In this document: positions 33,393 to 42,793 of the stretch, one piece after another
Layout of the letters: each line of letters opens with the position of its first letter
How positions within the stretch are numbered: position 1 is the first letter of the stretch
Assembly (NCBI GenBank): GCA_016844955.1
Contig: JAERTH010000160.1
Location: 1-44,802 of the forward strand
From: Fidelibacterota bacterium
Lineage (GTDB): Bacteria; Fidelibacterota; UBA8477; JABMPR01
Length of the DNA stretch: 44,802 bases
Direction of reading: 5' to 3'
Notes under the pieces: model-generated
The model's database searches: none
Seen by the model: the letters and a program-made list of their open reading frames with translations, nothing else
Told to the model about the DNA's origin: nothing
Position numbers and translations under genes: made by a program

Positions 33393-34892
33393 TTACAGAG
33401 ACTGGCTATTCCAGAATTCTGATAACTGATATCCACCCGCTCTTTTCGATCCAATATATTTAATCGCGTTCAACGTTTTTAAGAGCTTAATATGTCTTTC
33501 AATGGTTTTATATGGTGTCTTTAGTTCATCAGAAATTTCTGAAGCACGCAAGCTCTTTTGTCGGGTTAACAGCTTTATGATTTCAAGCAAAGAATCTCTT
33601 ACACCTTGCGTTATTCCACCGCTTAATCCCTCGGTTATTCCCTCACGCTGATATTCTTGGATCAAATTGTTTAATCCCTCGGTTAATCCCTCGGTTATTC
33701 CCTCACTATAGTCAAAGGGAACCGATATTCCCGGGAAGGTAACCGTAACGGAAGTCCCGCTCACTTTCCATGAAGGGATTTCAAAACCTCCGTCTTTGCA
33801 GTGGGCGATCATTTTTAATGTACCGATCCCAATTTTTTCTATCCATTTTCGCAAAAAGAAAACATGAGCTATATCTGGATTAGTTGGTACGGAAAGGTGA
33901 TCCTTTGAAAGGGCACTTACAGTTAGTCCAGGAGGCAATTTTCCGTAGCTGCTAATCTGGAGCTTTTCAGGGTAAATGTTGATGGCAACACTACTTGAAT
34001 GGCTGGAGTAATCCCGGTGGATAAGTGCATTAAGGATTGCTTCACGGATGGCAAGACGAGGGAAGGCCATCTTGTCCTCTCTTTTCCAAGACAATTGTTT
34101 AAAACTACTGGAAACCCCATATGCGAGATCAAAGAATTCTGTGATATGGTTGACTGTTTGAAAAAGATTTTTTTCAAACAAACGGTCATACAACAGCATT
34201 TCACCTGTTTTATCACTTTTGAATACTGACAAACGGACTCTTGCCTGAGGGAACAAACGGACCGGGTTCTTTCCAAAAAGCAAGATGGCTGCATTATTAA
34301 AGTCACCGCTTTTATAGAGACCATACTTGCTTAAAAACTGAAGGGGGTCCTGGGGGATATTCGTTTCCCGCCCTGAAGCAGAGGCCTCGCCGATACATTC
34401 CGCTACTTCTGCAAGATCAATATCATCAACCTCCGCTTCGATAGCTTTTTGGGTTTCCCAACGTTTTGATTGACCTGTGTCCTGGTGGATAAGTGCCGCT
34501 AGCTGTTGTGTGCTGGCTGGAGTTGTCGAACTTCCCCTTCTAAAATATACTGTACCCTGAAAAATGTATGGCTGTTTGGTTCCCTTCCAGACATTGATGA
34601 TCAGAATTGATTTTTTGTTTCTCGTTTCCAGGGCTACTGAAATGGCCGCTTCAGGTACAATTTCGTTAACTAAAAATTGAGAAAGCTCTGCTACTTTGCC
34701 CTCAGCACCGGAAACGCCAAGCAATTGTCCCGTTTCATCTACACCTACAACAACTTGACCACCCTGGTTATTGAGAAATGAACAAATCACTCTGGCAATT
34801 TGCTCCTTGTTATACGCGGCTTTAAACTCAAGCGTGGAAGATTCTTGCATCTTCAAAACCGCATCTATGACAGTAAAATCGTTCTTTTTCAT
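33393..34892 (-). CDS. AlbA_2 (Schlafen-type) / GHKL-ATPase-like protein with winged helix
   Basis: This 499-residue protein has an AlbA_2 domain (about 14-125: STLEFKAAYNKEQIARVICSFLNNQGGQVVVGVDE, then VYFRRGSSTTPAS), a middle region with a GHKL-type ATP-binding segment (FPRLAIREAILNALIHRDYSS and LQISSYGKLPPGL), a Glu-Gly-Ile/Leu-Thr repeat stretch (about 395-430) and a C-terminal winged helix (LRASEISDELKTPYKTIERHIKLLK). Such proteins are often called transcriptional regulators, and some take part in defence. It overlaps the DUF4062 gene upstream by four bases (ATGA), so the two are translated as a unit. The short codon repeat may expand or contract. Confidence 0.82.
   Translation of the reverse strand: MKKNDFTVIDAVLKMQESSTLEFKAAYNKEQIARVICSFLNNQGGQVVVGVDETGQLLGVSGAEGKVAELSQFLVNEIVPEAAISVALETRNKKSILIINVWKGTKQPYIFQGTVYFRRGSSTTPASTQQLAALIHQDTGQSKRWETQKAIEAEVDDIDLAEVAECIGEASASGRETNIPQDPLQFLSKYGLYKSGDFNNAAILLFGKNPVRLFPQARVRLSVFKSDKTGEMLLYDRLFEKNLFQTVNHITEFFDLAYGVSSSFKQLSWKREDKMAFPRLAIREAILNALIHRDYSSHSSSVAINIYPEKLQISSYGKLPPGLTVSALSKDHLSVPTNPDIAHVFFLRKWIEKIGIGTLKMIAHCKDGGFEIPSWKVSGTSVTVTFPGISVPFDYSEGITEGLTEGLNNLIQEYQREGITEGLSGGITQGVRDSLLEIIKLLTRQKSLRASEISDELKTPYKTIERHIKLLKTLNAIKYIGSKRAGGYQLSEFWNSQSL
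33623..33706. repeat. Short tandem repeat inside the AlbA_2 gene
   Basis: A 24-base sequence beginning TTAATCCCTCGG occurs at 33623-33646 and 33683-33706, with an extra 12-base unit at 33671-33682. On the coding strand the 12-base units read Glu-Gly-Leu/Ile-Thr. Changes in unit number would keep the frame and alter the linker ahead of the winged helix. Confidence 0.8.
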
Positions 34893-35482
34893 AGCGCGTT
34901 CATATTGGTTATAATCTCTTGAATTCTATTTTGGTCATTGAACTGAGTGTGAATAACTTTAAGAATATCACTGATTTGAAAAAATTCATCGGCCCAGTGT
35001 CCTACACGCTCATCTGCTGGTATGTTGTTTTGTATAGTATCATTATACAAATCGATTGAGCGAATATCGTCCATTAATTTTGTTGCTTTATACGTAAAGC
35101 TTGCCCGTGGTTCCCCATTCAACTTGAGCATATACTGTTTGAGCAATACTCGCGCAACACGAATATCTCGATGAGCGATAAACCAGCGTGGCTTTTTGAG
35201 AGTAATTGCCAGCTTCATTTCCTCGTGGGTTATGGAACGATCACCAATGATACCGGTTCCATACTCCGGTCTAATGATTCCGAAGAGAGCATCGCTGGCC
35301 CTGACGGCCTCCAGACAATTATCCAAATTTGATTTAGAGGGATCTGTGCGCATTGTCTTGTAATGTGAATTGACGGGCTGATATCCCAGTTGTTCAAATA
35401 GACCACAAATTTGATTGAGCTGATCCTCATAGCCGTAGACTGAGGAGGCTATCATGATTTCTATTTTCCCGTCAGGTGTCAC
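34889..35482 (-). CDS. DUF4062-domain protein
   Basis: The 197 residues match DUF4062, a Rossmann-like domain related to TIR and nucleoside-deoxyribosyltransferase-type folds: the start EIMIASSVYGYEDQLNQICGLFEQLGYQPV, then CLEAVRASDALFGIIRPEYGT and ITHEEMKLAITLKKPRWFIAH. It begins at a GTG (35482) with GAGGA upstream, and its TGA overlaps the ATG of the AlbA_2 gene. The domain is often fused to STAND-type ATPases or found near immune and conflict genes; here it is a separate protein with an AlbA_2 partner. The role is inferred from that association alone. Confidence 0.8.
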   Translation of the reverse strand: MTPDGKIEIMIASSVYGYEDQLNQICGLFEQLGYQPVNSHYKTMRTDPSKSNLDNCLEAVRASDALFGIIRPEYGTGIIGDRSITHEEMKLAITLKKPRWFIAHRDIRVARVLLKQYMLKLNGEPRASFTYKATKLMDDIRSIDLYNDTIQNNIPADERVGHWADEFFQISDILKVIHTQFNDQNRIQEIITNMNAL

Positions 35483-35846
35483 GAGCTAGATCCTCATTTT
35501 CGAAAGCTTTGAAATCCAATTCCTTCGTAAAGACTCATTAGAGTTGGGTTTTGTGAATTCATATTGGTTGTTTCTAAGTTTGTTTATGCCCCCCGCTTAC
35601 ATAAAAGTGTTCTTATTTGCTATATACTTCTTTTAGTGTCTTCTCACTAAGCCATATTTTAGTTTTTAAGAATATAGATTTTTTTTTAGGAAACGCCTCC
35701 ATATTCTATTTCCAACTATTGACTATTCTACGGCAGACTATTACAGATCGGGGTTAACTCACAAGGATATCTTAATGATAAGGCTTTTATTTAAGCACGG
35801 TGAGGGGGCATTGATACCTGCATCAACACATAATATGCCTGGTTAT

Positions 35847-35939
35847 GTCACACTGAGTGAAACGAAGGGTCTTGATCCATGGCCTGGATTTATCTTGAGG
35901 ATCAAGATTCTTCGCGGCGCGATGCTTGCTCAGAATGAC
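35847..35939. repeat. Dispersed inverted repeat pair ahead of the act terminator
   Basis: 35847-35878 reads GTCACACTGAGTGAAACG and ends CTTGATCC; 35899-35939 is an inverted copy that opens GGATCAAGATTCTTCG and ends CTCAGAATGAC. The two form a large hairpin with a 20-base centre. The forward half is nearly the same as 2737-2768, 33 kb away. Confidence 0.82.
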
Positions 35940-35968
35940 TGTGAGATTTCTTTCTCTTGCAAACAAAA

Positions 35969-35993
35969 GAGCCCCGACCAATGGTCAGGGCTC
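35969..35993 (-). terminator. Terminator of the actABCDEF operon
   Basis: GAGCCCCGACC AAT GGTCAGGGCTC is an 11-bp stem with one C-A mismatch. In the minus direction it is followed by TTTTGTTT. It lies 25 bases beyond the actF stop, with nothing between that would read on. Confidence 0.88.
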
Positions 35994-36017
35994 AATTATT
36001 AATCGTTCGGACCAGTT

Positions 36018-37196
36018 CTAATGAACCGTGTGTTCCACTGACTTCTGATATTTTGGATCATTCATGGCAATGATGGGTGCACTGGCCATTTTCCAGAATA
36101 ACCACCAGATAAACAAGCCACCCATTCCCAGCAAGGTCGTCACATGCATCCAGGAAATCTGAAAATGATGATCGTTAAAAGTGGGGTTAATCATCCAGAA
36201 ATGATCTACATAATGCATAGTGAGTACCAGAATTGCGATGGAAACAATTAGCACAGGAATGCGTTTAGCGGCCCTGAAAGCCAGGATAATAAAGGGAACG
36301 ATAAAATGAAAGATGATCAGAAACAAGCTGACGCCTTTCCAGCCGTGTTCCCAGCGATGGATAAACCAGATGGTCTCTTCAGGGATGTTGCCATACCAGA
36401 TCAGGAAGTACTGAGCGCCACCGATATAGGCCCACCAGGCCGTGAAGCCGAACAGGAATTTTCCAAAATCATGGGTGTGCTCGGCAGTGATAATTTCACC
36501 AGCACCATTATTGCGCAGCATATTAGCCAGTAGAGACAACAGCCCCAGCGCTCCTAGAAAACCACCGGAGAATACATAGACACCAAAAATAGTGGAAAAC
36601 CAGTGTGGGTCCAGACTCATGATCCAGTCAAAGGCAAACAGGGTGACCGTTATTGCAAACAACACCGTTCCACCCGCAGCCTTGCGTCTCATTTTTGCGA
36701 GACTTGAGACATCTCCCTCATCCTGAGCCAGCGACAGCTTACGCAAGCCTCTGGCCAACCATGCCCAGATAACAAAAAAGATGATATTGCGAATGATAAA
36801 GAAAGTGGTGTTGAGATAGGGAGCTTTCCACTGCAAAATAGGGTCATGGGCAACAGCCTCTGCGTGAGTCCAATGAAAGAGATCATGCATCCCAAAGAAA
36901 AGAGGAATCATAAATAAGCCCATAAAGGGCAGGGTACAGGCCAGGTTCTCCGCCACACGGCGCATAACCACACCCCAATAAGCACCCGTGATATGATGGA
37001 TCAACACAAAGAACAATCCACCCAGACCGATGGTTGTGAAAAAGGTAAAAGCTGTGAGATAAGCCTGGAAAAATTGTGCATGATCCATGAAGGCACCAAC
37101 TACTGAGAGCAACAAGCCCACAACGCCAACAATTATGGCCTTCCTGGCAAACGATCCGGTTTCCAGTAACATGTAAGTTTTATTGTCGAATTTCAT
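36018..37196 (-). CDS. actF: Alternative complex III membrane subunit F
   Basis: ActF is an NrfD-related integral membrane subunit of the quinol:electron acceptor oxidoreductase. The 392-residue protein has about ten membrane segments; VMRRVAENLACTLPFMGLFMIPLFFGMHDLFHW and FVFSGGFLGALGLL-like segments are typical. It closes the operon, 16 bases after actE, and the terminator follows. ActC and ActF together form the membrane core that handles quinol. Confidence 0.93.
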   Translation of the reverse strand: MKFDNKTYMLLETGSFARKAIIVGVVGLLLSVVGAFMDHAQFFQAYLTAFTFFTTIGLGGLFFVLIHHITGAYWGVVMRRVAENLACTLPFMGLFMIPLFFGMHDLFHWTHAEAVAHDPILQWKAPYLNTTFFIIRNIIFFVIWAWLARGLRKLSLAQDEGDVSSLAKMRRKAAGGTVLFAITVTLFAFDWIMSLDPHWFSTIFGVYVFSGGFLGALGLLSLLANMLRNNGAGEIITAEHTHDFGKFLFGFTAWWAYIGGAQYFLIWYGNIPEETIWFIHRWEHGWKGVSLFLIIFHFIVPFIILAFRAAKRIPVLIVSIAILVLTMHYVDHFWMINPTFNDHHFQISWMHVTTLLGMGGLFIWWLFWKMASAPIIAMNDPKYQKSVEHTVH

Positions 37197-37212
37197 AGTA
37201 CGCTCAAAACCT

Positions 37213-37773
37213 CTAATTCTGTTGAATGGACCGAATGTAGCTGATGATGGCCCAGCGGTCTTCCACAGACACCTGGGCCTTGAGAGAAGGCATATTCATC
37301 CACCCCTCTGTAATAGCGTTATAGATATGTCCATCGCTGAGCTTCTTGATGCGGTCATCATGGAAATTTGCCGGGGGAATGGGGTACTTGTAAAAGAGAA
37401 TCTTTCCATCACCGTCCGCTTTTGCTCCGTGACAGGCCATACAATAAATATCATAGCGCTCTTTTCCACGCTTGACCATATCCTCGGTAAAGTCCATAGG
37501 AGCTTTGGATAAAAACTCACCATTGGCGTCTTTACCCAGATAGTAGGCATCATCTTCACGTAATTCACCACGGGCAACCGTTCCTTCTACAGGGGTGCGC
37601 ATACTGGCGCCATCCACAAAGAAATTGCTTTCTGACTGGGCTTTGTATTTGCCCTGTGAATCCATGTTGGGATTCAGATGAACCGGTGGTTTTTCGGAAA
37701 AATTTCCTCTTCCGCAAGACACGACCAGCATGACCAAACCAACAACTAAAAAGAGTCGAGTAAGATTTTTCAT
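37213..37773 (-). CDS. actE: Alternative complex III monoheme cytochrome c lipoprotein, subunit E
   Basis: The mature protein carries one heme c (CMACH) and a lipoprotein signal with lipid-attached Cys (LVVSCGRG). Electrons from the complex leave through such cytochromes. The frame opens far upstream, but three ATGs stand at 37779, 37776 and 37773; AGGGAG just before them makes the third the best start (186 residues). It overlaps no neighbour: actD ends at 37784. The distal methionine ligand is likely in MNMPSLK. Its gene follows actD, as in other act operons. Confidence 0.9.
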   Translation of the reverse strand: MKNLTRLFLVVGLVMLVVSCGRGNFSEKPPVHLNPNMDSQGKYKAQSESNFFVDGASMRTPVEGTVARGELREDDAYYLGKDANGEFLSKAPMDFTEDMVKRGKERYDIYCMACHGAKADGDGKILFYKYPIPPANFHDDRIKKLSDGHIYNAITEGWMNMPSLKAQVSVEDRWAIISYIRSIQQN

Positions 37774-37783
37774 CATCATCTCC

Positions 37784-38317
37784 CTACTCGCCAGCCACAA
37801 GCTCAACATCCTTACCCCCAATGGAGGTAAGAAAGGCCTGGGTCTTCTTTTCGTCAAAGTTTTTGTCTTCCACTTCAATACTCACAAAAAATGCATCATC
37901 AGTGGCCCTGGCAAAATTGTCTGAATAGAATACGGGGTGATGTAATCGGGGTAAACGATTCAGGTGAAACATTCCCAGGACCGCTCCAAATGCACCAAAG
38001 AGTACAAACAATGCAAAGGTGACAATTATGAAGGCCTGCCAACTGAAGAATGGCTTGCCTGAAATTACCAGGGGATATTCCACAGCAGCAATCCAGTATT
38101 GAAGTCCCATTCCAATGCTTGCACCAGTAAGTGTCATTCCACCTACGATATAACCCAGGGGTGATCGTTTGAGACCCATGGCATCATCCATTCCATGAAT
38201 GGGAAAGGGTGAATGACAGTCAAATTTTTCATAGCCGGCTTCACGAACTTTTTTAGCGGCATCAATGAGCTCCGCAGGATTTTCAAAACGGGCGAGAACA
38301 CCTAATGTTTGACTCAT
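37784..38317 (-). CDS. actD: Alternative complex III subunit D (DUF3341)
   Basis: ActD is a 177-residue DUF3341 protein with two membrane segments ([25 protein letters not shown] and [21 protein letters not shown]) after a soluble N-terminal region ([38 protein letters not shown]). Its start overlaps the stop of actC by four bases, so the two are translationally coupled. Its detailed role in the complex is structural. Confidence 0.93.
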   Translation of the reverse strand: MSQTLGVLARFENPAELIDAAKKVREAGYEKFDCHSPFPIHGMDDAMGLKRSPLGYIVGGMTLTGASIGMGLQYWIAAVEYPLVISGKPFFSWQAFIIVTFALFVLFGAFGAVLGMFHLNRLPRLHHPVFYSDNFARATDDAFFVSIEVEDKNFDEKKTQAFLTSIGGKDVELVAGE

Positions 38318-39741
38318 TTGGCACCTCCGCTCTTTTTATCTTTGGTGTGGTAATGATGCGGGTCAGCCTCAGGCATGACACCCTTTACTTCAGCCAGCGC
38401 AACCATGGGTAGAAATCTCAGGAAGAGCAGGAAGAAGGTGAAGAACAATCCAAAGCTACCAACAAAGGTCAGGATATCCCAGATTGTAGGTGAATAGTAG
38501 TCCCAGCTTGATGGCAGAAAATCTCGGGACAATGAAGTCACCGTAATAACAAAGCGTTCAAACCACATCCCAATATTCACAAAAATTGATGCCACAAACA
38601 TCACGGGGATGCTGCGACGCAGTTTTTTGAACCAGAAGATCTGCGGTGTGATAACATTGCAGAGGAACATGATCCAGTAGGCCCATGCATACGGTCCAAA
38701 AGCCCTGTTGATAAAGGCGAAAACCTCGAATTGATTCCCCGAATACCAGGCAATGAAAAATTCTGTCAGATAGGCATAACCCACCATGGAGCCGGTCACC
38801 AGGATGATCTTGTTCATTTTTTCCAGGTGATTTACGGTAATGATGTCTTCCAGCCCATAAATCTTGCGGGCGATAATGGCCAGGGTCATTACCATTCCGA
38901 ATCCAGAGAACACAGCTCCAGCGACGAAGTAGGGCGGGAAGATGGTGGTGTGCCATCCTGGTACCAAACTGGTGGCAAAATCTGTCGCTACAACCGAGTG
39001 TACTGAAAGCACCAGGGGTGTGGCCAGACCTGCCAGCATGAGATAGGCTTTTTCGTAATGCTGCCATTGACGATTACCGCCTCTCCAACCCATAGCAAAA
39101 AAGCCCAGAACCTTTTTACGCACCTTGGTAGCGCGATCTCTCAGGGTTGCCAGATCAGGAATAAGTCCCACGTACCAGAACAGTGTTGATACGGTGAAGT
39201 AGGTTCCAACAGCGAAAATATCCCACAGCAGTGGACTTCTAAAGTTGGGCCAGATCAACATCTGATTGGGTACAGGAAACATATAATAAGCCAGCCAGAT
39301 TCGCCCGACATGGATACCGGGAAATACCAGGGCTGAAATAACAGCAAAAATGGTCATGGCTTCAGCGAAACGGTTAATGGCCGTACGCCATTGTTGTCGC
39401 AAGAGAAACAAGATGGCGGAAATCAGCGTTCCGGCATGTCCAATACCCACCCAGAACACAAAGTTTACAATGGCCCAACCCCAGCCAACGGGATTATTCA
39501 GACCCCAGATACCCGTACCTTCCCAGACCAGCCAGCCAATGGCTCCCAGGAGGAGCATCATGCCAGAAACAGCCGCAGCAAATAGAAGATACCATTGCGC
39601 AGGGGTTTTCTTTTCTACGATTCCACTAACCTTCTCCGTCAGGGTGGAAAAGGTATGACCGCCAGTAACCAGCAGTTCCTCGCCACCGACAGCTTCAACG
39701 GCACCAGAATCTCTTTCAGGATGTTTTTTTAAAATACTCAC
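38314..39741 (-). CDS. actC: Alternative complex III membrane subunit C (NrfD-like)
   Basis: ActC is the main quinol-handling membrane subunit, related to NrfD and PsrC. The 475-residue protein has about ten membrane segments and conserved segments such as [35 protein letters not shown] and [17 protein letters not shown]. It starts with GTG (39741), with GGAA seven bases upstream and 34 bases after the actB stop. The end overlaps actD. Confidence 0.94.
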   Translation of the reverse strand: MSILKKHPERDSGAVEAVGGEELLVTGGHTFSTLTEKVSGIVEKKTPAQWYLLFAAAVSGMMLLLGAIGWLVWEGTGIWGLNNPVGWGWAIVNFVFWVGIGHAGTLISAILFLLRQQWRTAINRFAEAMTIFAVISALVFPGIHVGRIWLAYYMFPVPNQMLIWPNFRSPLLWDIFAVGTYFTVSTLFWYVGLIPDLATLRDRATKVRKKVLGFFAMGWRGGNRQWQHYEKAYLMLAGLATPLVLSVHSVVATDFATSLVPGWHTTIFPPYFVAGAVFSGFGMVMTLAIIARKIYGLEDIITVNHLEKMNKIILVTGSMVGYAYLTEFFIAWYSGNQFEVFAFINRAFGPYAWAYWIMFLCNVITPQIFWFKKLRRSIPVMFVASIFVNIGMWFERFVITVTSLSRDFLPSSWDYYSPTIWDILTFVGSFGLFFTFFLLFLRFLPMVALAEVKGVMPEADPHHYHTKDKKSGGAK

Positions 39742-39775
39742 GCTAGCGTTCCATATAATTTCATTGGTTCAATCA

Positions 39776-42700
39776 CTAAGCACCGTGCCCACTGGCGGAA
39801 TGTTCACCCTCTAATGCCGGGTTGGGATTCCTTAGTTTGGCACCATATGTCGTACGGGGCTGCAGGTTTAATTCACCCAGCAGGGAGTAGTCTGTATTTT
39901 GTGCCTTAACGCGGGAGACTTCGCTATTGGGATCGTTGATGTTTCCAAAAGCGATTGCATCCGTGGGGCAGGCCTGCTGACAGGCAACCACCACATCACC
40001 ATCTTCCAGATCACGACCATCATTTTTGGCGTCGATCTTGGCGACATTAATCCGCTGTACACAGAAAGTACATTTCTCCATGACACCGCGGAACCGAATG
40101 GAAACATCGGGGTTCATGGCCATCTGTACGATCTCTGGTGTATCTTTGGTAAAATTGAAGAAATTAAAACGTCGAACTTTATAAGGACAGTTGTTGGCAC
40201 AATAGCGGGTTCCAATACAGCGATTATAGGCCATTTCATTAAGACCTTCTGCGCTGTGCGTGGTTGCAGCTACTGGACAAACACCTTCACAGGGTGCCAT
40301 CTCGCAATGCTGACAGGCCAGGGGCTGAAAAACCATCTCTGGGTCTTCAACATCACCAGTGTAATAGCGATCCAATCGAATCCAGCTCATGTCGCGGCCA
40401 TTACTGACCTCTTCTTTGCCGATGACCGGAATGTTATTTTCGCTCTGGCAGGCAATGGTACAGGCGCTACAGCCGGTACAGCTGGTAAGATCAATGGCCA
40501 TACCCCACTGATTGCCCTCTCCGTAATCGTGCTCTTTCCACAAGCCTTTGAGTTCCTGTTTCTCGGCAAAAGCCATGGCGAATTCTGGATCTTTCTGGTA
40601 GTCAGCCAAGGTGCTTTCCCGAACGATTGTGGGTAGTCTTTCCTGAATGGCTTCAGCGGCCAGTTTTTCCTCGTCAAAACCATGGTTATCCTGAACACAG
40701 GCCAGGATATGGGTTCCAAAAGCCTTCTCCGCCTTGAAGCCGGATGCTATCTGCATGCCACCTGATGTTCTCAGAACATTCACATTGGCACCAACACCAC
40801 GGGAGACGCGACCAATTTCTCGACCGTAGCCCAATTCAAGGGCGACAGTATTGTCTGCCATACCTGGTTGAATCCAAACCGGTAGCGTTACCTGTGCGTC
40901 ATTACTACTGATCCGCAGCAGGTCCTGATTCTTTACGTCAAGGGCTTTGGCTGTACCAGCGCTGATCAGGGCTACGTTGTCCCAGGTCACCTTGGTGACG
41001 GGATCTGGTAGTTCCTGCATCCAGCCATTATTGGCATAACGACCATCATAATTTGTGAATGAGGCGGTAAAGATGACCTCAATGCTTGAAGGGGAGGCTG
41101 TTGGTGTGTCGAATTGACTCATCAATACAGCACCAATGGCGTAGGTTTCATCAAACCCCACCGAAACTTCCCGGCTTTGCGTTAGAAAACCATCATGAAC
41201 CACTTTGCGCCAGGCTTTTTCATAATTACCAGCAGGCAAAATATCAGTCCAGGTTTCACGGACAACTTCATATGCTCCGACTTCGTCATCAGACATGAGA
41301 TTGGCCAGCATGTCAATTGAATTTTTTCCATCAAAGAGTGGCGCGATGAGGGGCTGAATAATTCCCACACCACCATAGCCTGATACATCACCCCAACTTT
41401 CCAGAAAATGGGCCTGGGGAATATGCCAGGTTGCCAGGGCGGCTGTTTCATCCACATGGGATGACAGATGTACTGAGTAGGCGACTTTTTTCAAGCTGCT
41501 GGCAAAATCAATATCGGCAGGGGCCTGATATACGGGATTTCCACCCAGGATAACCAGGGAGTGAATCATACCGGCATCCATATCTTTGCTGAGTCCTATA
41601 AAGTCACTCAGGCTGGAAATCTGCATGTCAGGATTAACGGTATAGCTGACGGTTTTGCCAGTATTACCAAGGGCATCATTAATAACTGAAATCAGAGTGT
41701 GCACTTCTTTGGGTTGACGGCGACCACCCAGCACCAGGGATTGTCCCTGGTTGGCAATCAAATCTGCAGCCAGTGCCTCGAGCCATTTTTTATCAAACTC
41801 GGCATCAATTTTCGGGGCAGAAATTTTCAGACCTTGAGCACTGAGTTCGTGAGCCAGGGCAGCGGCAAACATACCGACCTGTCCGCTCTGAACCCTAAGA
41901 CGATGGTCAGCCATTCCGCCAGTAATGGTATAGGTCCCTTCCACAGCATACAGTCGATTCATGCTGTCGTGCTCTGAACGTACCTTGCGGTTGGATGCAA
42001 AATCGCGGGCATGTGGAATATCGTTGCTATCCATCTGGAGAAAATCAGAATCCAGAGACAGGACGACATTGGCTTGCTTAAAATCATAATTGGGTTTGGC
42101 AACCGCATTGGTTTGGGTATGCAAACCGGAGTAGATGTTTTCGTCGCTGACGCTGTCGTAAGTCACCCACTTGGCTCGGGGGTATTGCTCACGAAAGGCC
42201 TTGGCCAAACGCATCATGGTTGGTGAAGCGAAGCTTTCCGACAGGATCGCCAATCCTTCACCGCCATTTTCCTTATACTTTTCGGCTTCACTTTTCCAGA
42301 CGCCACGATAGGCCTGCCAGGTTGAGTTATTGCCGTTCTTGAGCACCACCTGTGATCGATCAGGATCATAGAGGTTGAGCATTTCAGCCTGCATAAAGAC
42401 ATTGGAAGAACCGCCTGTTGCAGGATGGTTTTTATTGCCCTCTATCTTTGTTGGTCGACCTTCATGACTTTCTACCAGCAGTCCAAGCGACTCGGTTCCA
42501 AAGGGCATGTTGGTGGCATAATATTGCGGTTTACCTGGGATTATTTCTTCTGGTTTGATTACATAGGGAATGATCTTTTCCACGGGTCGACGACAGCTGG
42601 TCAGACCAGCCAGGGCCATGGAGGCTCCCATCAAACTCATAAATTTTCTGCGTGAAACCGGGTTGCTTAATTCTGATGCGCCGTCTGGGAATTCTTTCTC

Positions 42701-42793
42701 GACCAGCTCCTTGAATTCAGGAGTTTGGGCCAGATGATCCAGGCTACGCCAGTAAGCTTTACCCTGTGCACTGGGTTTTATTGCATTACTCAT
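39776..42793 (-). CDS. actB: Alternative complex III iron-sulfur/molybdopterin-fold subunit B
   Basis: ActB is a fusion of a molybdopterin-oxidoreductase-like domain that lacks the cofactor (about 80-740) and a ferredoxin-type domain with four cluster motifs (about 765-940: CTGCSACTIAC, CQHCEMAPCEGVC, CIGTRYCANNC, CTFC and CQQACP). A Tat-type signal is present as SRRKFMSLMGASMALAGLTSC, with a Cys that may be lipid-modified. The frame opens earlier at TTG 42811, but ATG 42793 is preferred: it overlaps the actA stop as ATGA and has AGGAT upstream. About 1005 residues, normal for the family. It passes electrons from quinol to the cytochromes. Confidence 0.94.
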   Translation of the reverse strand: MSNAIKPSAQGKAYWRSLDHLAQTPEFKELVEKEFPDGASELSNPVSRRKFMSLMGASMALAGLTSCRRPVEKIIPYVIKPEEIIPGKPQYYATNMPFGTESLGLLVESHEGRPTKIEGNKNHPATGGSSNVFMQAEMLNLYDPDRSQVVLKNGNNSTWQAYRGVWKSEAEKYKENGGEGLAILSESFASPTMMRLAKAFREQYPRAKWVTYDSVSDENIYSGLHTQTNAVAKPNYDFKQANVVLSLDSDFLQMDSNDIPHARDFASNRKVRSEHDSMNRLYAVEGTYTITGGMADHRLRVQSGQVGMFAAALAHELSAQGLKISAPKIDAEFDKKWLEALAADLIANQGQSLVLGGRRQPKEVHTLISVINDALGNTGKTVSYTVNPDMQISSLSDFIGLSKDMDAGMIHSLVILGGNPVYQAPADIDFASSLKKVAYSVHLSSHVDETAALATWHIPQAHFLESWGDVSGYGGVGIIQPLIAPLFDGKNSIDMLANLMSDDEVGAYEVVRETWTDILPAGNYEKAWRKVVHDGFLTQSREVSVGFDETYAIGAVLMSQFDTPTASPSSIEVIFTASFTNYDGRYANNGWMQELPDPVTKVTWDNVALISAGTAKALDVKNQDLLRISSNDAQVTLPVWIQPGMADNTVALELGYGREIGRVSRGVGANVNVLRTSGGMQIASGFKAEKAFGTHILACVQDNHGFDEEKLAAEAIQERLPTIVRESTLADYQKDPEFAMAFAEKQELKGLWKEHDYGEGNQWGMAIDLTSCTGCSACTIACQSENNIPVIGKEEVSNGRDMSWIRLDRYYTGDVEDPEMVFQPLACQHCEMAPCEGVCPVAATTHSAEGLNEMAYNRCIGTRYCANNCPYKVRRFNFFNFTKDTPEIVQMAMNPDVSIRFRGVMEKCTFCVQRINVAKIDAKNDGRDLEDGDVVVACQQACPTDAIAFGNINDPNSEVSRVKAQNTDYSLLGELNLQPRTTYGAKLRNPNPALEGEHSASGHGA

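Larger units (their letters stand above)
35483..36017. other. Gene-free AT-rich stretch between the DUF4062 and act genes
   Basis: No coding frame with a usable ribosome binding site is seen. The part 35483-35760 is AT-rich with T-runs near 35670-35690 and probably holds the promoter of the DUF4062 pair. The rest holds a dispersed repeat pair (35847-35939) and the act terminator (35969-35993). Confidence 0.6.

Noticed and set aside
35775..36002. 75-residue plus-strand frame beside the act terminator
   Set aside because: Its codons are the dispersed inverted repeat and the terminator stem, so it is not a gene.
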